NCBI GenBank assembly: GCA_964007475.1
Contig: OZ023275.1
Coordinates: 18,269,829-18,333,828, forward strand
Reading direction: 5' to 3'
DNA from: Hybos culiciformis
Taxonomy: Eukaryota > Arthropoda > Insecta > Diptera > Hybotidae
DNA length: 64,000 bases
Each line of letters begins with the position of its first letter. Positions within the stretch are counted from its first letter, which is position 1. The translations under genes and the position numbers were made by a program. The notes below the pieces were generated by a model, which was given only the letters and a program-made list of their open reading frames with translations, did not search any database and had not been told where the DNA came from. Shown piece after piece: positions 13,102-25,371 of the stretch.

Positions 13102-15040
13102 TTTTCTATTTTTTTTTATTTATTTATTTTAAATCTAAAAGTTGACTTTAAGACTGTAACAGTTACCTTCCTTATGACGAGGTTATTGTTTTTTTTTTCA
13201 TCATCGCATGTTTGATAAAGTCATAAATTTATAAATTATACAGAGTGTTATAAGAAATAATATTGTATTGAGATTGATAGAAAAAAAAATTAATAATTGT
13301 AATAATGCAAATGTTCATATTGTAAGATTATGTGCGTTTCGTCGATATGAATTATTGGTTCTAATTTACCTATTGAAGTTTATCATCAATTTGTTATCCC
13401 AAAAATTGTTATTTATATTGATTGTAAGAATATAAAGACGTCAGCAGAAAATTATTCCTGTACGATAGAATAATTCTGAGCCGACGAAGTATTAAAAGTA
13501 TAAAAAGAAATAAAAATTAATTTCAATATGTCATACATAATTGAAAATGAATATCAAAACACTATGTATCATTAACTAAACTATGAAAAAAAAATTAGGT
13601 AGGAGAATGTTAAAATATTTTTATCATAGTTTAGAAAATTAAATGCTTAATCTTTTAAAATTTAAAGTTTGTTATATTATTTAACCTTGTGCCAAGAAAG
13701 TTCAAAATGCAAGAAAAAGCTAATTTGAATGATTTTAATGATAAAAAAAAATAATAATAATAAAAATTTGTATTATCCGTCATAAATAAATTTGTAATAT
13801 AATATCATTTGTTTCTATTTATATTATATTTATTTACATAATGTATGTGAATTAAATAAAATTATTCATTCAAAATGTGCAAAAATACCGGATTTTTAAT
13901 TTTTTCTTAAATATTTTGATCTAGGTTTTGTTAACATTTTAGATTATTGTAAAATTTTAATTTCATAATGTTCGCATGCATGTTTATTTATGTAAAATTA
14001 CATTTATAACTTCCAATGATATATATGATGATTTTTTTTTTATAATTTAATTAAAGAGTATCATTTTAATTTCGTTTTATTCAAGAAATATGAACGAAAA
14101 ATATAATACATTGCATATTTAAAAAAAAAAGAATTAGAACAACTATGTTTTCTTAAAGTTATGTTTTTAGCACTTATTCACTTCTTGATCTGTTGGAACC
14201 TCAACAAAAATTTGATTTATTGACCACAAGTAGACGATGCGAATAATGCAGATAAATCAATGAAATTACTTATTTGATATTTGGAATTTGAAATTTAATA
14301 GTTAAGAACTATTTGTCTCACTCACAAAGTTAGTTTCAAAAAGTTAAGTAAAAAATCAAAGTACTGAAACTAAGCGCGTATTTTGTGTCTAAAAACAAAT
14401 TTAAATATAATTATGATTTTTTGCGGGTGGATTTGCGGGTGTCAAAAAAAATTACGTTCATCGGCCGGCTTTTAATATCTAAGCTGAATTTTTGATCTAG
14501 CCAGGAACTAGAATGGTAACTAGACAGTTATATTTTCTGTATATATTTTTTGTTGCGTATATATAGTAGTCAATGACGTTATCAAAATTTGTTGTTTGTC
14601 CATCGCAAGGAAAAATAGCTAAAAGTTTTACTTTTATCTGTTCATATGAGTATACTACTATTTTATATCAAAAAATATTTTTTATTATTTATTTTCTGCT
14701 AGAAAAAACAATAAAAGTTACAATTTTCGAGTAGTAAATATTATTACAATTCATTTGCTTTATATTTTTGGGCGGATTATTATGCAAGATTATGAGCTTA
14801 TACTACCAGTTTCAGTTGTTTTAGCTGGTTCTTATAGCTAATTTTCCAACGAGTTTTTTTTTCAATGTAGGTGATGAAAATATTTTTTAAAACAAAAAAA
14901 CATACAAATAACATAAATTAGAGAAAATTCTCTAATTGAAAATTCTTTATTACTTTACACATGACAATTCAATTCTGGTCAAAATGCATATCAATTTGGT
15001 TGTGTTATTAGAAAATAAATAAATTATTTTTTTCTATACT
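13102..15040. other. intergenic between L1 and L2
   Basis: No gene seen. The part 13780-14000 resembles 18920-19140 beyond L2 (shared AATGTGCAAAAATACCGGA). The part 14735-14870 resembles 21240-21400 (shared TTTTTGGGCGG, CATACTACCAG and TTTCCAACGAG). Together they mark an older tandem duplication that produced L1 and L2. Confidence 0.5.
13780..14000. repeat. L1 5' flank, paralogous to the L2 5' flank
   Basis: This region shares order and sequence with 18920-19140: the AATAAATTTGTAATATAA stretch, the ATATTATATTTATTTACATAA stretch and then AAATGTGCAAAAATACCGG. It supports origin of L1 and L2 by tandem duplication. Confidence 0.65.
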
Positions 15041-17924
15041 TTAAAACAATTTTAGAAAGCTAGGTAACACATAATTAATATATTTAGTGGTTGGATAAAA
15101 TTTGTTCATAATGCTCTCATCCTCGTATACTATTCCTTCCTCTCCCTTAGCAAATGGTTCTTCTTTATTCGTTGTTAAGTAAAGATCTCCGTTTGCGCTG
15201 AAAAATTAAATTATCAAGAATATACATTATAATATGATAGATATGTAATGTTCAGGGCCGGCTCAGAGGTCGGAACTTCGGGGATTTTTCTCGAGGCTTC
15301 GCGCTTAAAGAGGTCCCGCGCTCCCATATTTCTAATAATTATTATTAGCTAGGGCAAGTTTTTGATACCAATGCAACGTTTTCTACAAGTCGCAGTTTTT
15401 CCAAATTAGAGTTGATTATAAATTAACTTAGTCAACTATGCAACAAGAGTGCAGTAAGAGTGCTGTTAAGCTTTTAAAACTTTAGGTTGAAAATAATAAA
15501 TGGATTCAAAAATTGATTGTTAGGTAAATGGAATAAAAAAAAACAAATTATTTACAAAAGTTATACTGACATTAAGTCATAGTCAAAAATAAATTATATT
15601 TACCTCTTTGGACAGAATATTCCCATTTCAATAGGTCCCTCTTTCATCGTATTTGATGCTAAAAATTTCTTTTTATATTTACCACGAACGCTTTCCGCGT
15701 AGAAAAAGTAGGATCTGTGGTGACTGCATAAATCTTGAAATTAAAAAACAAACATAATTTTTCTTTGTAATAATATTATTATGTATTCATAAAGATTCTT
15801 ACTATTATAAAAAATCTTAATAAATATTCTTAGGAAAAGTCAAATTTTTGATACTTATATATTGTAATGCAATTAAAAATAAAAAAGAAATATTACCATT
15901 TGACGATTGGAGTTGAAAGTTTCTCGTAGGACAACCTGGTTGGTTGGTGACACCGCCGTTCGGCCAAAAATCTACAGAACCTTCAGAATATGGAATGCCG
16001 AACAATCCGGCATCAGTGTGAATTATGTCAACAAACTGGGCGTCATTTTTGTTTAAAGTCTGATGCAAAACATAAAATCCAGGACCAGCAGGGTCTAGAC
16101 CAGTGATTCTGAATAATAAAAAATGTTTATTGTTAATATTTTATTTATATAATTCAGAAGTATCGATTGATTCAATTAGGTTGATAACTTTACCGTGGAG
16201 CTGTTATACTTTCATTGGATAATGATTTTATATTTCTTCCAACTAGTCCAGCTAGTTGACCACCAAGTGAATGTCCAACAATATGAAATTTGTCTACATT
16301 TAAACCATTATCGAACAGCATTAGAAATATTTGAGCTAAAATTGGACCCAACTAAAAGTGGGTATACAAAATAAAAATATATTATTATAAAATTACGTCT
16401 ACGGTTAATGTAGTGTACCGTTTGCTCATTTGGTAATGCACTAAAAAAATAATTTCCAGATACAGCTTCTGCCCAATCCAACACTAATAAATTAGTTTCG
16501 AGAACTTCAGAGTTTAAGTAGGCTTCAGTTATAATTCTGGGACTACCCTGCGGTTGACTTAGATTTTCCATGTATCCGTGGGTGAAGAATGTTGTGGACA
16601 AGGATGGGTCAAATTGAGGATGACGAAGAATTTCTTCTGCCTCATCGAGGTTATATACTTCATGATCATATAAACTGGGGCTAGAATAAATAAAATGGAG
16701 TAAAATGAAATAAAATTTAAGAGTTTGAGTTTCTAGTAGGGCCATACACGTATAGGCCATAATACCATAATGACTTGCTTTGTGACTGAAAAGAATGAGT
16801 TGGAATTTTTGCAGATAGCTTTATGACACACTATTGATTGACTTGACATTATGACTCAATTAAACTAAATAAGAAACTCTGAAAATAAAGAAAAACAACT
16901 TTCAGTTTAAAATCCAAAAATAATTAAGCCGAAACTAATATTTACAAGAACTTAAGTAGTGGAAAATATTTTTTTTTACTCGTTTCAAAAATTATGGTAA
17001 AAAGCAAAATTGAAATTTAAAAAATATTTGTTTTTTGCTCTTTAGTAAAAAATCGAAATATGAAACTAAATCTAAATTTATTATTTTTTGTCTTCACTAC
17101 AAAGTCTAAATTAATTGATTTATTAATTTATTTTTTGATCTTTTACTTCAAAATCTAAAAGATTTGGACAAATTTTTGTAAAAGGAAATAAAAAGATGTA
17201 AAAAACAGTTTTTTGTTGTGGTAACGTTTTGCCGCATAAGCTGCGGAAACCGTCCGAAAATCGTATTTATACTCAGTTGAATTTAAATTAAAAATTTTAT
17301 TTGTATGCGGACTTCAATTAAATGAAATAAATAACTTTGTGTTTCAATTTTCGACAAATTAATTTGTTAAATTATTGTTTAATACAGAAATGTTCACTGG
17401 AAATTTTAAGAAAAATGTTATCGATGGTGAAAAATTTGGCTGAAATTCCACAACGAAAAAAACACTGTGGGACATCGCACATTGGTTTGGGCACATTCAT
17501 AAGCCGCACTATAAATAAAGGATTAAATTGTGCGATTGTCACAATAAAAATTAGCTTTCGTTTATCAACCAATTAAATTAGTCATAATAGAGCCATCCGT
17601 AAAAATTGTGAATTTAAATTAAAAGGAGAAAAAATATTATTTGAAAATAATTTAAGAAATGATATTAAATTTAAGTTTGATTTAAACAAATAAAAAAATA
17701 AATATAAATATAAAAACCCCATTCGTTTGAGTCATAAAAGTTTTATGGCGTTGGGACATTATGGCATAATGACATATTGCGTTTTATCAAGGCACTAGGC
17801 TTGTTGAATGTAAATTGAAAATTATTTTGAAATATACTCAACCCGTAATAAAAAATAATTGTTGCATTTAAATCATTATCTTCAGCTCTTGAATTGTTTA
17901 TTATTATTGTAGTAATTAAAAGTT
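15041..17924 (-). CDS. pancreatic-lipase-family enzyme L2, first exon not found
   Basis: This is a close paralogue of L1. The exons I can support are 17843-17924, 16419-16680, 16194-16351, 15897-16108, 15604-15733 and 15041-15197; lengths match L1 exactly for five of the six, phases match throughout, and there are no stops. The nucleophile is in GHSLGGQ, and the Asp (LDPA) and His (CSHHRS) are kept. The last exon runs longer than in L1, ending FLKLF. The signal-peptide exon expected near 17990-18040 is missing: the donor seen in L1 (GGTAAG) reads AATAAG here, and the sequence coding the start Met is deleted. Intron 2 has grown to about 1.16 kb by an insertion. Either an unseen alternative first exon is used or this is a recent pseudogene. 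Confidence 0.7.
15254..15365. mobile_element. possible hAT-type element fragment in L2 last intron
   Basis: An abrupt G+C-rich patch begins CAGGGCCGGCTCAGAGG, the kind of end seen in many insect hAT elements. I find no matching right end or target duplication, so only one end may remain. Confidence 0.35.
16750..17790. mobile_element. probable insertion in L2 intron 2
   Basis: The same intron in L1 is 249 bp and here it is 1162 bp. The extra DNA has imperfectly inverse ends: CCATAATACCATAATGACTT on the left and CATTATGGCATAATGACA on the right, each with a nearby GAATG/CATTC and GACT/AGTC block. A 79-codon plus-strand frame inside (17337-17576) matches nothing I know. The family is undetermined. 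Confidence 0.4.
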
Positions 17925-18122
17925 CTACAAAATATAATAATAAAAGATTATGTACATATTAGGTTTTCTATATTTAAAAATGTATCTTATTAAATTTTAT
18001 TTATCTATTTATTTTATTTCTTAAAATTGATTATAATAATATAACGACGAGGTAATTTTAATTTTATTTAATAACACCAGGTTCGATAAAATTATAATTA
18101 AATAAAACTTAATAAATTGTTT

Positions 18123-18243
18123 GCTACGTTTCCATGATCGGGTTGAAACAAGGTTGAGTTTTCGTTGAGATGATTTTTAATATGAAGTTTTTCAACTCAG
18201 CGTAAAACTCAACTATGATTCAACCCGGTCATGGAAACGTAAC
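18123..18243. mobile_element. short foldback element upstream of L2
   Basis: A hairpin of about 121 bp: the left arm TACGTTTCCATGATCGGG continues to GAGTTTT, and the right arm is its inverse ending CCCGGTCATGGAAACGTA. The size and palindromic form fit a MITE. No clear target duplication is visible. Confidence 0.65.
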
Positions 18244-19697
18244 AATACAATAGACTGGTTCACAAATTTTATTTTCTTCGCATAGAGATTCTTAAAGCTT
18301 ATACATCAATAAATCAACTACGTCCTCTTGGATTTTGCAAAACAAGTTTTCGTGATTTTTGAGGCCTAGACCCATTCATTGTGTTCAAAACCATGTAATT
18401 TTATTCGTTTTTAATTTTTTTTTCTTCTTGAAATTGTGGTTTGACTGTCTTGATGTTCCCTTAATTTTTTGTTAACTTTTTATGGCCATACGAGTAATGG
18501 TCTTTTTTATATAAGCCCTTAAAGGTGAAGTTTAAATATTTTATCATAGTATGAGAACGCGACCTTCCTCCGGCGAAATACAAATTGTGTGAAAATTTCG
18601 TGTTAATCAACCGTGCAGAGTTCTTTAACAACGTACATACAGGACAGGCAGACAGGCAGACAAAAATAGTTTTTATCCAAAAAATTTCGTATTATTGTTA
18701 TTATAAATTATGTGGATTTCGCTGTTATAAATTTAATTGAATGTTATTTATCAAATAAAAATATTATGATAAAAATTATCTTTGAAATCAATCAACAATT
18801 TTCTACCATACAAATTATTATTAAAATATATTTTGAAGATTATAAAGTATTTTTAAAAAATCCATTTTAACTTCCTTAGACATTAATACATTATTGCATT
18901 GCAAATAAATATTTGAAACACACAATAAATTTGTAATATAAAATCATAAAATTATATATATTATATTTATTTACATAATTTATGTAGTTTTAGTATATAT
19001 ATATCCAATTATTAATTCAAAATGTGCAAAAATACCGGAATTTTTATGTGTTGGTAAATATTTTAATCTAGGGTTTATCAAAATATTAGAGTATTGTAAA
19101 ATGTAACTTTAATTTTAATACATATTTATTTATGTAAAATTAAATTATTATTATATTATTATCACATTGTAGAAATTTAATATTATATGAGTAGGTTATA
19201 TATGTTAATATTATACGTATGTACTATGTAATGTACATAATATGATGATTAATTATAAAGTTTCATTTCAATTTCGTTGTAGAAATATTAACGAAAAACT
19301 ACATAAAATACCAACAAATCAAAAAAAATAAAAACGAACGATGAGTACGTACTACATATTGTGGAAGATGTGAGAGAAAAAGTATATCTTTTGGTAAATG
19401 TACATATAATGCGGGTGTACGTATATAGTGGGATAAGACTTTACTAAGACCCCTAAATGCGTTTCTATGTAAAAACACATATCGGAAAAATTAAATTTTA
19501 ATTTTCTAGGCTTCATTTAAACTTCAATTTAGAATAAAAAATAATTTAATCTAGACTTTGACACCACTTAACTCAAAATTTAGGAAATAGTGAATAAAAA
19601 TAATATTTTTTTTTAAATTAATGAAAAAAAGGAAAAAAAAATTTAGAAGCTGAATAATTATACAAAATGGAAATATGCACTTAATTTTAATTCTTAC

Positions 19698-19725
19698 CTA
19701 AGGAGTAATATATACTTAATTTCAT
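19698..19725 (-). pseudogene. orphan lipase first exon (relic)
   Basis: On the minus strand ATGAAATTAAGTATA begins a short frame ending TTAG before GTAAGAATTAA. This matches the first exon and donor of L3-L5 (Met-Lys/Glu-Leu-Ser start). The upstream DNA (19740-19900) also resembles the L3-L5 5' flanks. No exon 2 to 7 follows, so this is the remains of a lost lipase copy. Confidence 0.55.
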
Positions 19726-21755
19726 GTTTTTTTTTTCCTAAATCTAGTCTTTAGTTAAACTTTCAACGTGAGAATTTGATGCTTAAATGTGAACTAACAA
19801 GCTTCTCAACTACGTGTCTCTTATATTAATTTGTAGGTAAATAATTAATTCAGTGTATAATTTTCTAATTTTTAACGGAAACTAATAATTACCTCAAATT
19901 ACTTTATAAACTAATTGAAAATATTATTTATTTTATTATATAACTTACTAAAAAATAAATAAATTAGAAATTATTAAAAGAAAAATAAAAATGTTTAATA
20001 TAAACGCTTGGGTATGATTTCGGGCCTCCTTTATAATTTGAATGAAAACTTGTGTACATCTTATTTTGTTACTTCCATTCCCATTCAATAATGAAATAAA
20101 TCAACTTATACTCAATTTTGAATTGATTATTGGAAAGTATAGATTTTAAATAATTAAATTGTGATTAGGAATTTATTGTACATGTATTAATACAAAAATT
20201 TGAAAAAATCTTAATACGTACACTTTTGCTCAATATAATTTTATATACATATATGATATATCATATATTATATTTGTATTATGTTCCTTTTTAGACGTAG
20301 ATTATGTATTATACACATAGATTGGACTTCTGCATTAACGTTATTTAAATTCTCAAAAAATTAATCTTAATCTTAACTTAAAAGAATGACAGGCGGTATT
20401 ATAATAATTTTTTTTTTTGCGGACGGTGGTAATTTAAAATTCGTTTTAAAAAAGATAGTGCAAAAATCAGTTATTGTCAATAAATTTACAAAAAAAAATA
20501 TTCAATTATCTAGCTTTTTTTTTTTTTGAAAATATATAAAAATTTAAAATTTTTTTTTTCTTACCAAATCTTTTCTTAAAAATTTTGCCTTCAAAGATTT
20601 CTTTAAATAATAATAAATATTAAATAAATAAAAATTAATTAAAAAATAAATAAATAATAATAAATTAAATTAATAAATTGACTATAAGTAAAAGAAGATC
20701 AAACCCGAAATATTTTCTTATTCATTATGTTCAACATCCTTAAGACAATGTGCACCTATCTGAGTAAGGCGTAGAATTAAATGAATTGCGATTTCTTTGT
20801 GCAATGTAAATTTTTTCATCGTTTAATAATAAAAAAAAGGGATTATATACAATCTTAATATCTCAAACCTATACTTCAACACAATAAAACTACATAAAAT
20901 AGTTTTTTTTTTATTTAGGTATCTCATTATTATTTTATAAATTTATACTAAAAATTAATATTTACAACAATTTCATATTACAATTACATATTAAAAAACA
21001 CCAGATCAAACTATTTTTAATGACATCTGTTTCGTATTTAATTTTCTGAAATATATTTTTTCGTCTTTCCCAAACTGTTTCAGTAAGAACAACATCAATT
21101 TAAGATAAAAAAAATTTCTGAATTTTCTTTTTTCGCAAATATTAAGTTTATATACAAATACAAAATTACTTACTGGTAATAAAAGAATCTAAGTTTGATA
21201 TGGACTTTGCAATTTAATGTATAATTTTTCAGTAGCAAATTTTGCAACAATTCATTTGGTTTAATATATTTTTGGGCGGGTTATTATGTATTTAATAATA
21301 AATGCAAGATTTTGAGCACATACTACCAGAAAATATTGCAGTTTGAGTTATTACTTCATAGCTGGTTCCTATTTTCCAACGAGATTTTTTCCAGAGCAAG
21401 TATTATATTATTTTTCAATATATTAGACTTGTGCCGATCAAAAGAAGTTTCGGAAAAGATATAAAGAAGATGAATTTCTAATACAATTTCAAATAAATAA
21501 CCCAGAAATTCTAAGTGTTATTTTTTTTCAACTTCGAATTTACTGGCCAATCCGTTGAATAATATTTAATAAAAATTATATTTTTAGTTTATTTAATTTA
21601 ATAAAATTTATTAAGAATTTTTTAATATGAAAAAATAAGTGAGTATGATGTAGATATAAATACATACAGAAATATAATGTAGGTATATGCACATTTTTAT
21701 CTTACGCACATACAGGTATATTTTTCAAAGTATCTAGAGATCATGCTTCCAACAA

Positions 21756-23626
21756 TTAGAACAATGAGTATCTTATACCCTTGATACCTTTTGCAAATGG
21801 TTTGTCACCATTAGTTGACAAAAAATAATTCCCTTTGGCGCTGAAAATATTAATATGTATATAGGTTTATTTTTGAATAGGCACATTTTTAATTTAATAT
21901 AATCACTTAAATGGACAATTTATTCCCATTTCAATAGGTTCTGAATGATTTGCATTTGATGCCAAAAATGTTTCTTTATATTTTCCACGAACACTTTCTG
22001 CAAAAAAATCTACGGCTCTTAAGTGACTGCAATAAACTAAAATATTGTAAAAACATTTAGAATTTGTTAAGTGGTAGTACCCGTTTTATCCTCGCAATTT
22101 AAACGTCATAAATTAAGTCATTGTCGAATTGATCGTGAATAAGTTCAATCGACATGAACTTTTCTTAAATGCCGAAAGTACGGAATCTCAAAAATTTAAC
22201 AGAAAATCTGACAATTAAAAGTTCAAGAAAAAATATTTGCGTAATTCATGATCCCGAATTTTGTTTTTCGGGAAGGTGTCGTTGCCTTGGTCTTAGAGAT
22301 ATTGAAATCTTTTTGTTATTTTAAAACTTATAATAGGAAATCAGATTTTTGCAATTTTATCGATGATGAAATTGTGTAAAATAACATTACTTTCAAATTG
22401 TTGTATACGGCCAAATTGATAACGTCTACATAGTGTTACGATTAAATAGCGAGAAGACAATGCATCATTTTCAAAATTTTTATATAAAGATCAGTTTTAA
22501 ATAATTTTACCTTTAAATGAAAAAAATGAACAACCTGGTTGTGTTAAACCTATTCCACCGTTTGGCCAAAAATCGACAGTTCCAGCTGATAAATAAATAC
22601 CAGCAGTACCTGCATCTGTATGAATTACATCTACAAATTCGGCATCGCCTTTATTTACTGTTCGATAATAAAAATAAAACATGACAGAAGCTGGATCTAG
22701 TGCAGTAATACTAAAATGATTTTATTTTTTATACTTGAAAAAATATTTAAGCTTTTTATATTTAATTTACCGTGGAAGTATAAAAGTTCGATTTGACGAT
22801 GATATTACATTTCTTCCAATTAATCCAGCAAGTTGGGCTCCAAGTGAATGCCCCACAAGGTGAAATGTTTTTATATCCAAACCGTTTTTGAATAGTTTTA
22901 TTAACGTTTTCGCCAGAATCGGGCCCAACTGAAATATGAAAATTATATTTAATATAAAAATATTTAAAAAAATTACCTTCTGTTCGTGACGAACTGCTCC
23001 AAGAATATATGGTACAAGCGCTGCCCAATCTAAGAGTAATAAATTAACTTTTATTTTTTCAGACTTTAAATAAGCCGCAGTTATTAACTGCGGACTTCCA
23101 AAAGAAAGTTCTTGACTGTCCAACCATCCGTGTATAAAAAATGTAGTAGATAAAGAAGAATCAAATTTAGGATGCTGTAAAACGTTTGATATGTCGTTAA
23201 ATTCATATCGTTGATAGCTAGTAGGTTCGAGTCTGCAATTATAAAAAATATGAATCATGTAAGATATAATATTAAAATTAAGATTAAAATACATTTTTTT
23301 TTGGGTGGAAACAACGTATGAAAAATTTCCACGAGCTTTTGAGCTTTTTAATTTATGTAAAAAAAAAAATTTTGGGAACTCAAGACATAACTTATGTATA
23401 TGTATATAGGATTTCAAAAGATTTGCTGTAGACTTTCTTCTTGTTTGCTTTCATTATGTAATTTAAGTCCATACCCATAATAAAAAATTATTGTTGCTCC
23501 TAAATCATCTTCCTGGGCCAATGTTAAAAATCCATCTAAAAAATATAAAATGTTATTTCAGAATAGTAGTGGGTTTATAAATTAATTCTTACTTAAGAAA
23601 AATATTATTAAAATACTCAATTCCAT
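21756..23626 (-). CDS. secreted pancreatic-lipase-family enzyme L3
   Basis: Seven exons: 23593-23626, 23475-23535, 22977-23232, 22771-22928, 22511-22710, 21907-22036 and 21756-21840, giving 307 residues. Exon 1 encodes a signal start (MELSILIIFFL). The core landmarks are FIHGW (oxyanion loop), VGHSLGAQ with Ser145, LDPA with Asp175 and CSHLRA with His241; the triad is intact. It is shorter than L1 and L2 at the C terminus, ends KGIRYSLF, and has no PLAT domain. Exon 3 is two codons shorter than in L4 and L5. Intron 5 carries about 360 bp not present in L4 or L5. The start, donor and acceptor sites all agree in phase with the other four genes. Confidence 0.88.
22070..22490. other. extra sequence in L3 intron 5
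   Basis: The homologous intron in L4 and L5 is about 115 bp; here it is 474 bp. The added part is less A+T-rich (for example CCCGAATTTTGTTTTTCGGG) and may be an insertion. I cannot see terminal repeats. Confidence 0.35.
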
Positions 23627-24831
23627 GTTGTTGTTCTTTTTTAATCTAAGTTTTTAAACTTATACGCAAACATTTGATTCTAAAATTTGAACTAACATCC
23701 TACAAAGCTATGCATACATCTTTTATTATCATTTTAATTTGATTTATTAATTCACTGATTTTTAATGTAAAAATCTAATGTGGAAGTAATTATCACTGTT
23801 TTCTAAGTAGTTGTATATAACAAAAAAAAAATGCGTACAATGTACATACTATGTCTAATTAAAATTTATACACTCTTCGGATAAATGTTTCCCTTAAGTT
23901 AATAAATATTATATAAAAATTTAATTAAACATAAATCTTATGCTTGTCTAATTGTAGTTTATATTAACATTCCATTCTAAAACTTAAATTTTGGACATAC
24001 CTATAGGTAAGCAGGCACTCTGAAGAAAATTTTTGATACTTATATTTTGTATATACACATTAAGAATACATAATTTATGTGTATAGTAATTTTTTTTATT
24101 ATTATTTATTCAAATATGGTTACCAAAATTGTTTTCGATATTATTATACAAGTATGCGCTTTGTTTTATATACGAAATTGGAATATTAGATAAACATTGA
24201 ATTGTTAAAAAAATTATATTATGCTCATCAAAAAGGAAGAAATAATTTCCTCTACTTTTTCAGTTTTTATTTAATTTTATTGAGTTTTTTTTTTTTGTTT
24301 GAGCCAGAAATGTACCTAACTGAAAATCAAAAAATTTAATTAATTTAATATGAAAAATAAAATTATAAAAAGAAAATGCAGTGTACAGTACGAACAAATC
24401 CAAGTGTTCTATATTAACCAATAGTAAGTTGTTGCAATCCGTGAATGAAAAATGTATATTAGAGAACGTATTGTGAAAATCTATTGCAATCCACGATTTT
24501 TTACATATTTTATATAATACTTTAATAGTGCGAGATCTCGATTTTTATACTGATTTTTATTTAATTTAATTTATATAGGAAATTATTGTTCTCTTAAATT
24601 ATCTTCCTGAGCAAACGTAAAAATACAGTAATAATAATTATTTCAGTACCATACTAGCGCATTTATAAAATTTTTAATTAAAATAATGAAATTCAGATTT
24701 TGTTACAAAATATATACAACTTTTTGCGTGCGAATTTAATACTAAAGTGGGAATTAACAAGCTAGCTACCTACATGTACTATATAAATGTTATAATTTAA
24801 TTTTAATTTATTTATTTATTCGGTATGAATT
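23627..24831. other. intergenic upstream of L3
   Basis: Non-coding. It contains the L3 5' flank, which is similar to the flanks of L4, L5 and the relics, and the decayed exon relic at 24570-24700. Nothing else is recognisable. Confidence 0.5.
24570..24700 (-). pseudogene. decayed lipase exons 1-2 (relic)
   Basis: On the minus strand a degraded version of exon 2 (TTTTTACGTTTGCTCAGGAAGATAATTTA, split here by its codon pattern) aligns with the exon coding FLTLAQEDDL in L3-L5, but with frameshifts and stops. A weak exon-1 remnant lies just upstream, and the following flank (24740-25020) matches the L3 flank. Exons 3-7 are gone. Confidence 0.5.
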
Positions 24832-25165
24832 ACTGATATTTAATGTAAACTTAGAATTGAAACAATTATCACTTTCCTCCAAATTAATTTTATATAATAA
24901 AAAAAAAAACGCTTTTTATGATGACGTCCTTACGTCACTATAAAAACATTCGCATATAATTAATTTTTATTAGAATTTATACATCCTTGAGATAAATTTT
25001 TTATTAAGTTGAAAAAAAATTAAAAAATTTTTTTCATTTACAGGGACCATTGAATTGATAGAACTTATTCGTCTATAACAACAAAAAAAATAGTTTCAAG
25101 TTAAACGATTTTATTTTATTTTTGAAAATGCATTAAAAAGTATATAAAATAAACAATATACATAC

Positions 25166-25371
25166 TTATCTTCAACGTCCAATGAACTCTTAGAAAATAA
25201 TAATAATCCTTTTTGGGTATCGGATCTATGTATGTAAGAGGAGTTTCATTACTGGTAGGATCATGCAAAATATCACAGCGTTTTATATTTGGGCTAAGTC
25301 CGAAGAGAATTCTTGAATCCACATTTAGTTTACGTATAGTATTTGGCTTTAAAATAATGGCACGTACAAAG
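25166..25371 (-). pseudogene. isolated exon-like coding fragment, gene not recognised
   Basis: A minus-strand frame free of stops, with AG before it (25372-25373) and a possible GT donor after it (25164-25165). It encodes FVRAIILKPNTIRKLNVD, then ILFGLSPNIKRCDILHDPTS, then TPLTYIDPIPKKDYYYFL. Composition is protein-like (Pro, Asp and Cys in a balanced mix), unlike the A+T-driven frames around it. No other exon of such a gene is nearby. The copy at about 34170-34330 has stops and indels. It is probably one exon captured from an unrelated gene. I do not recognise the protein. Confidence 0.45.

Larger units (their letters stand above)
17925..21755. other. intergenic between L2 and L3
   Basis: No intact gene. 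It contains the foldback at 18123-18243, a worn transposon-like stretch near 18540-18690 (CAGGCAGACAGGCAGAC), the L1/L2 flank duplicate (18920-19140), a lipase exon-1 relic (19698-19725), and near 21240-21400 a duplicate of 14735-14870. Confidence 0.5.
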
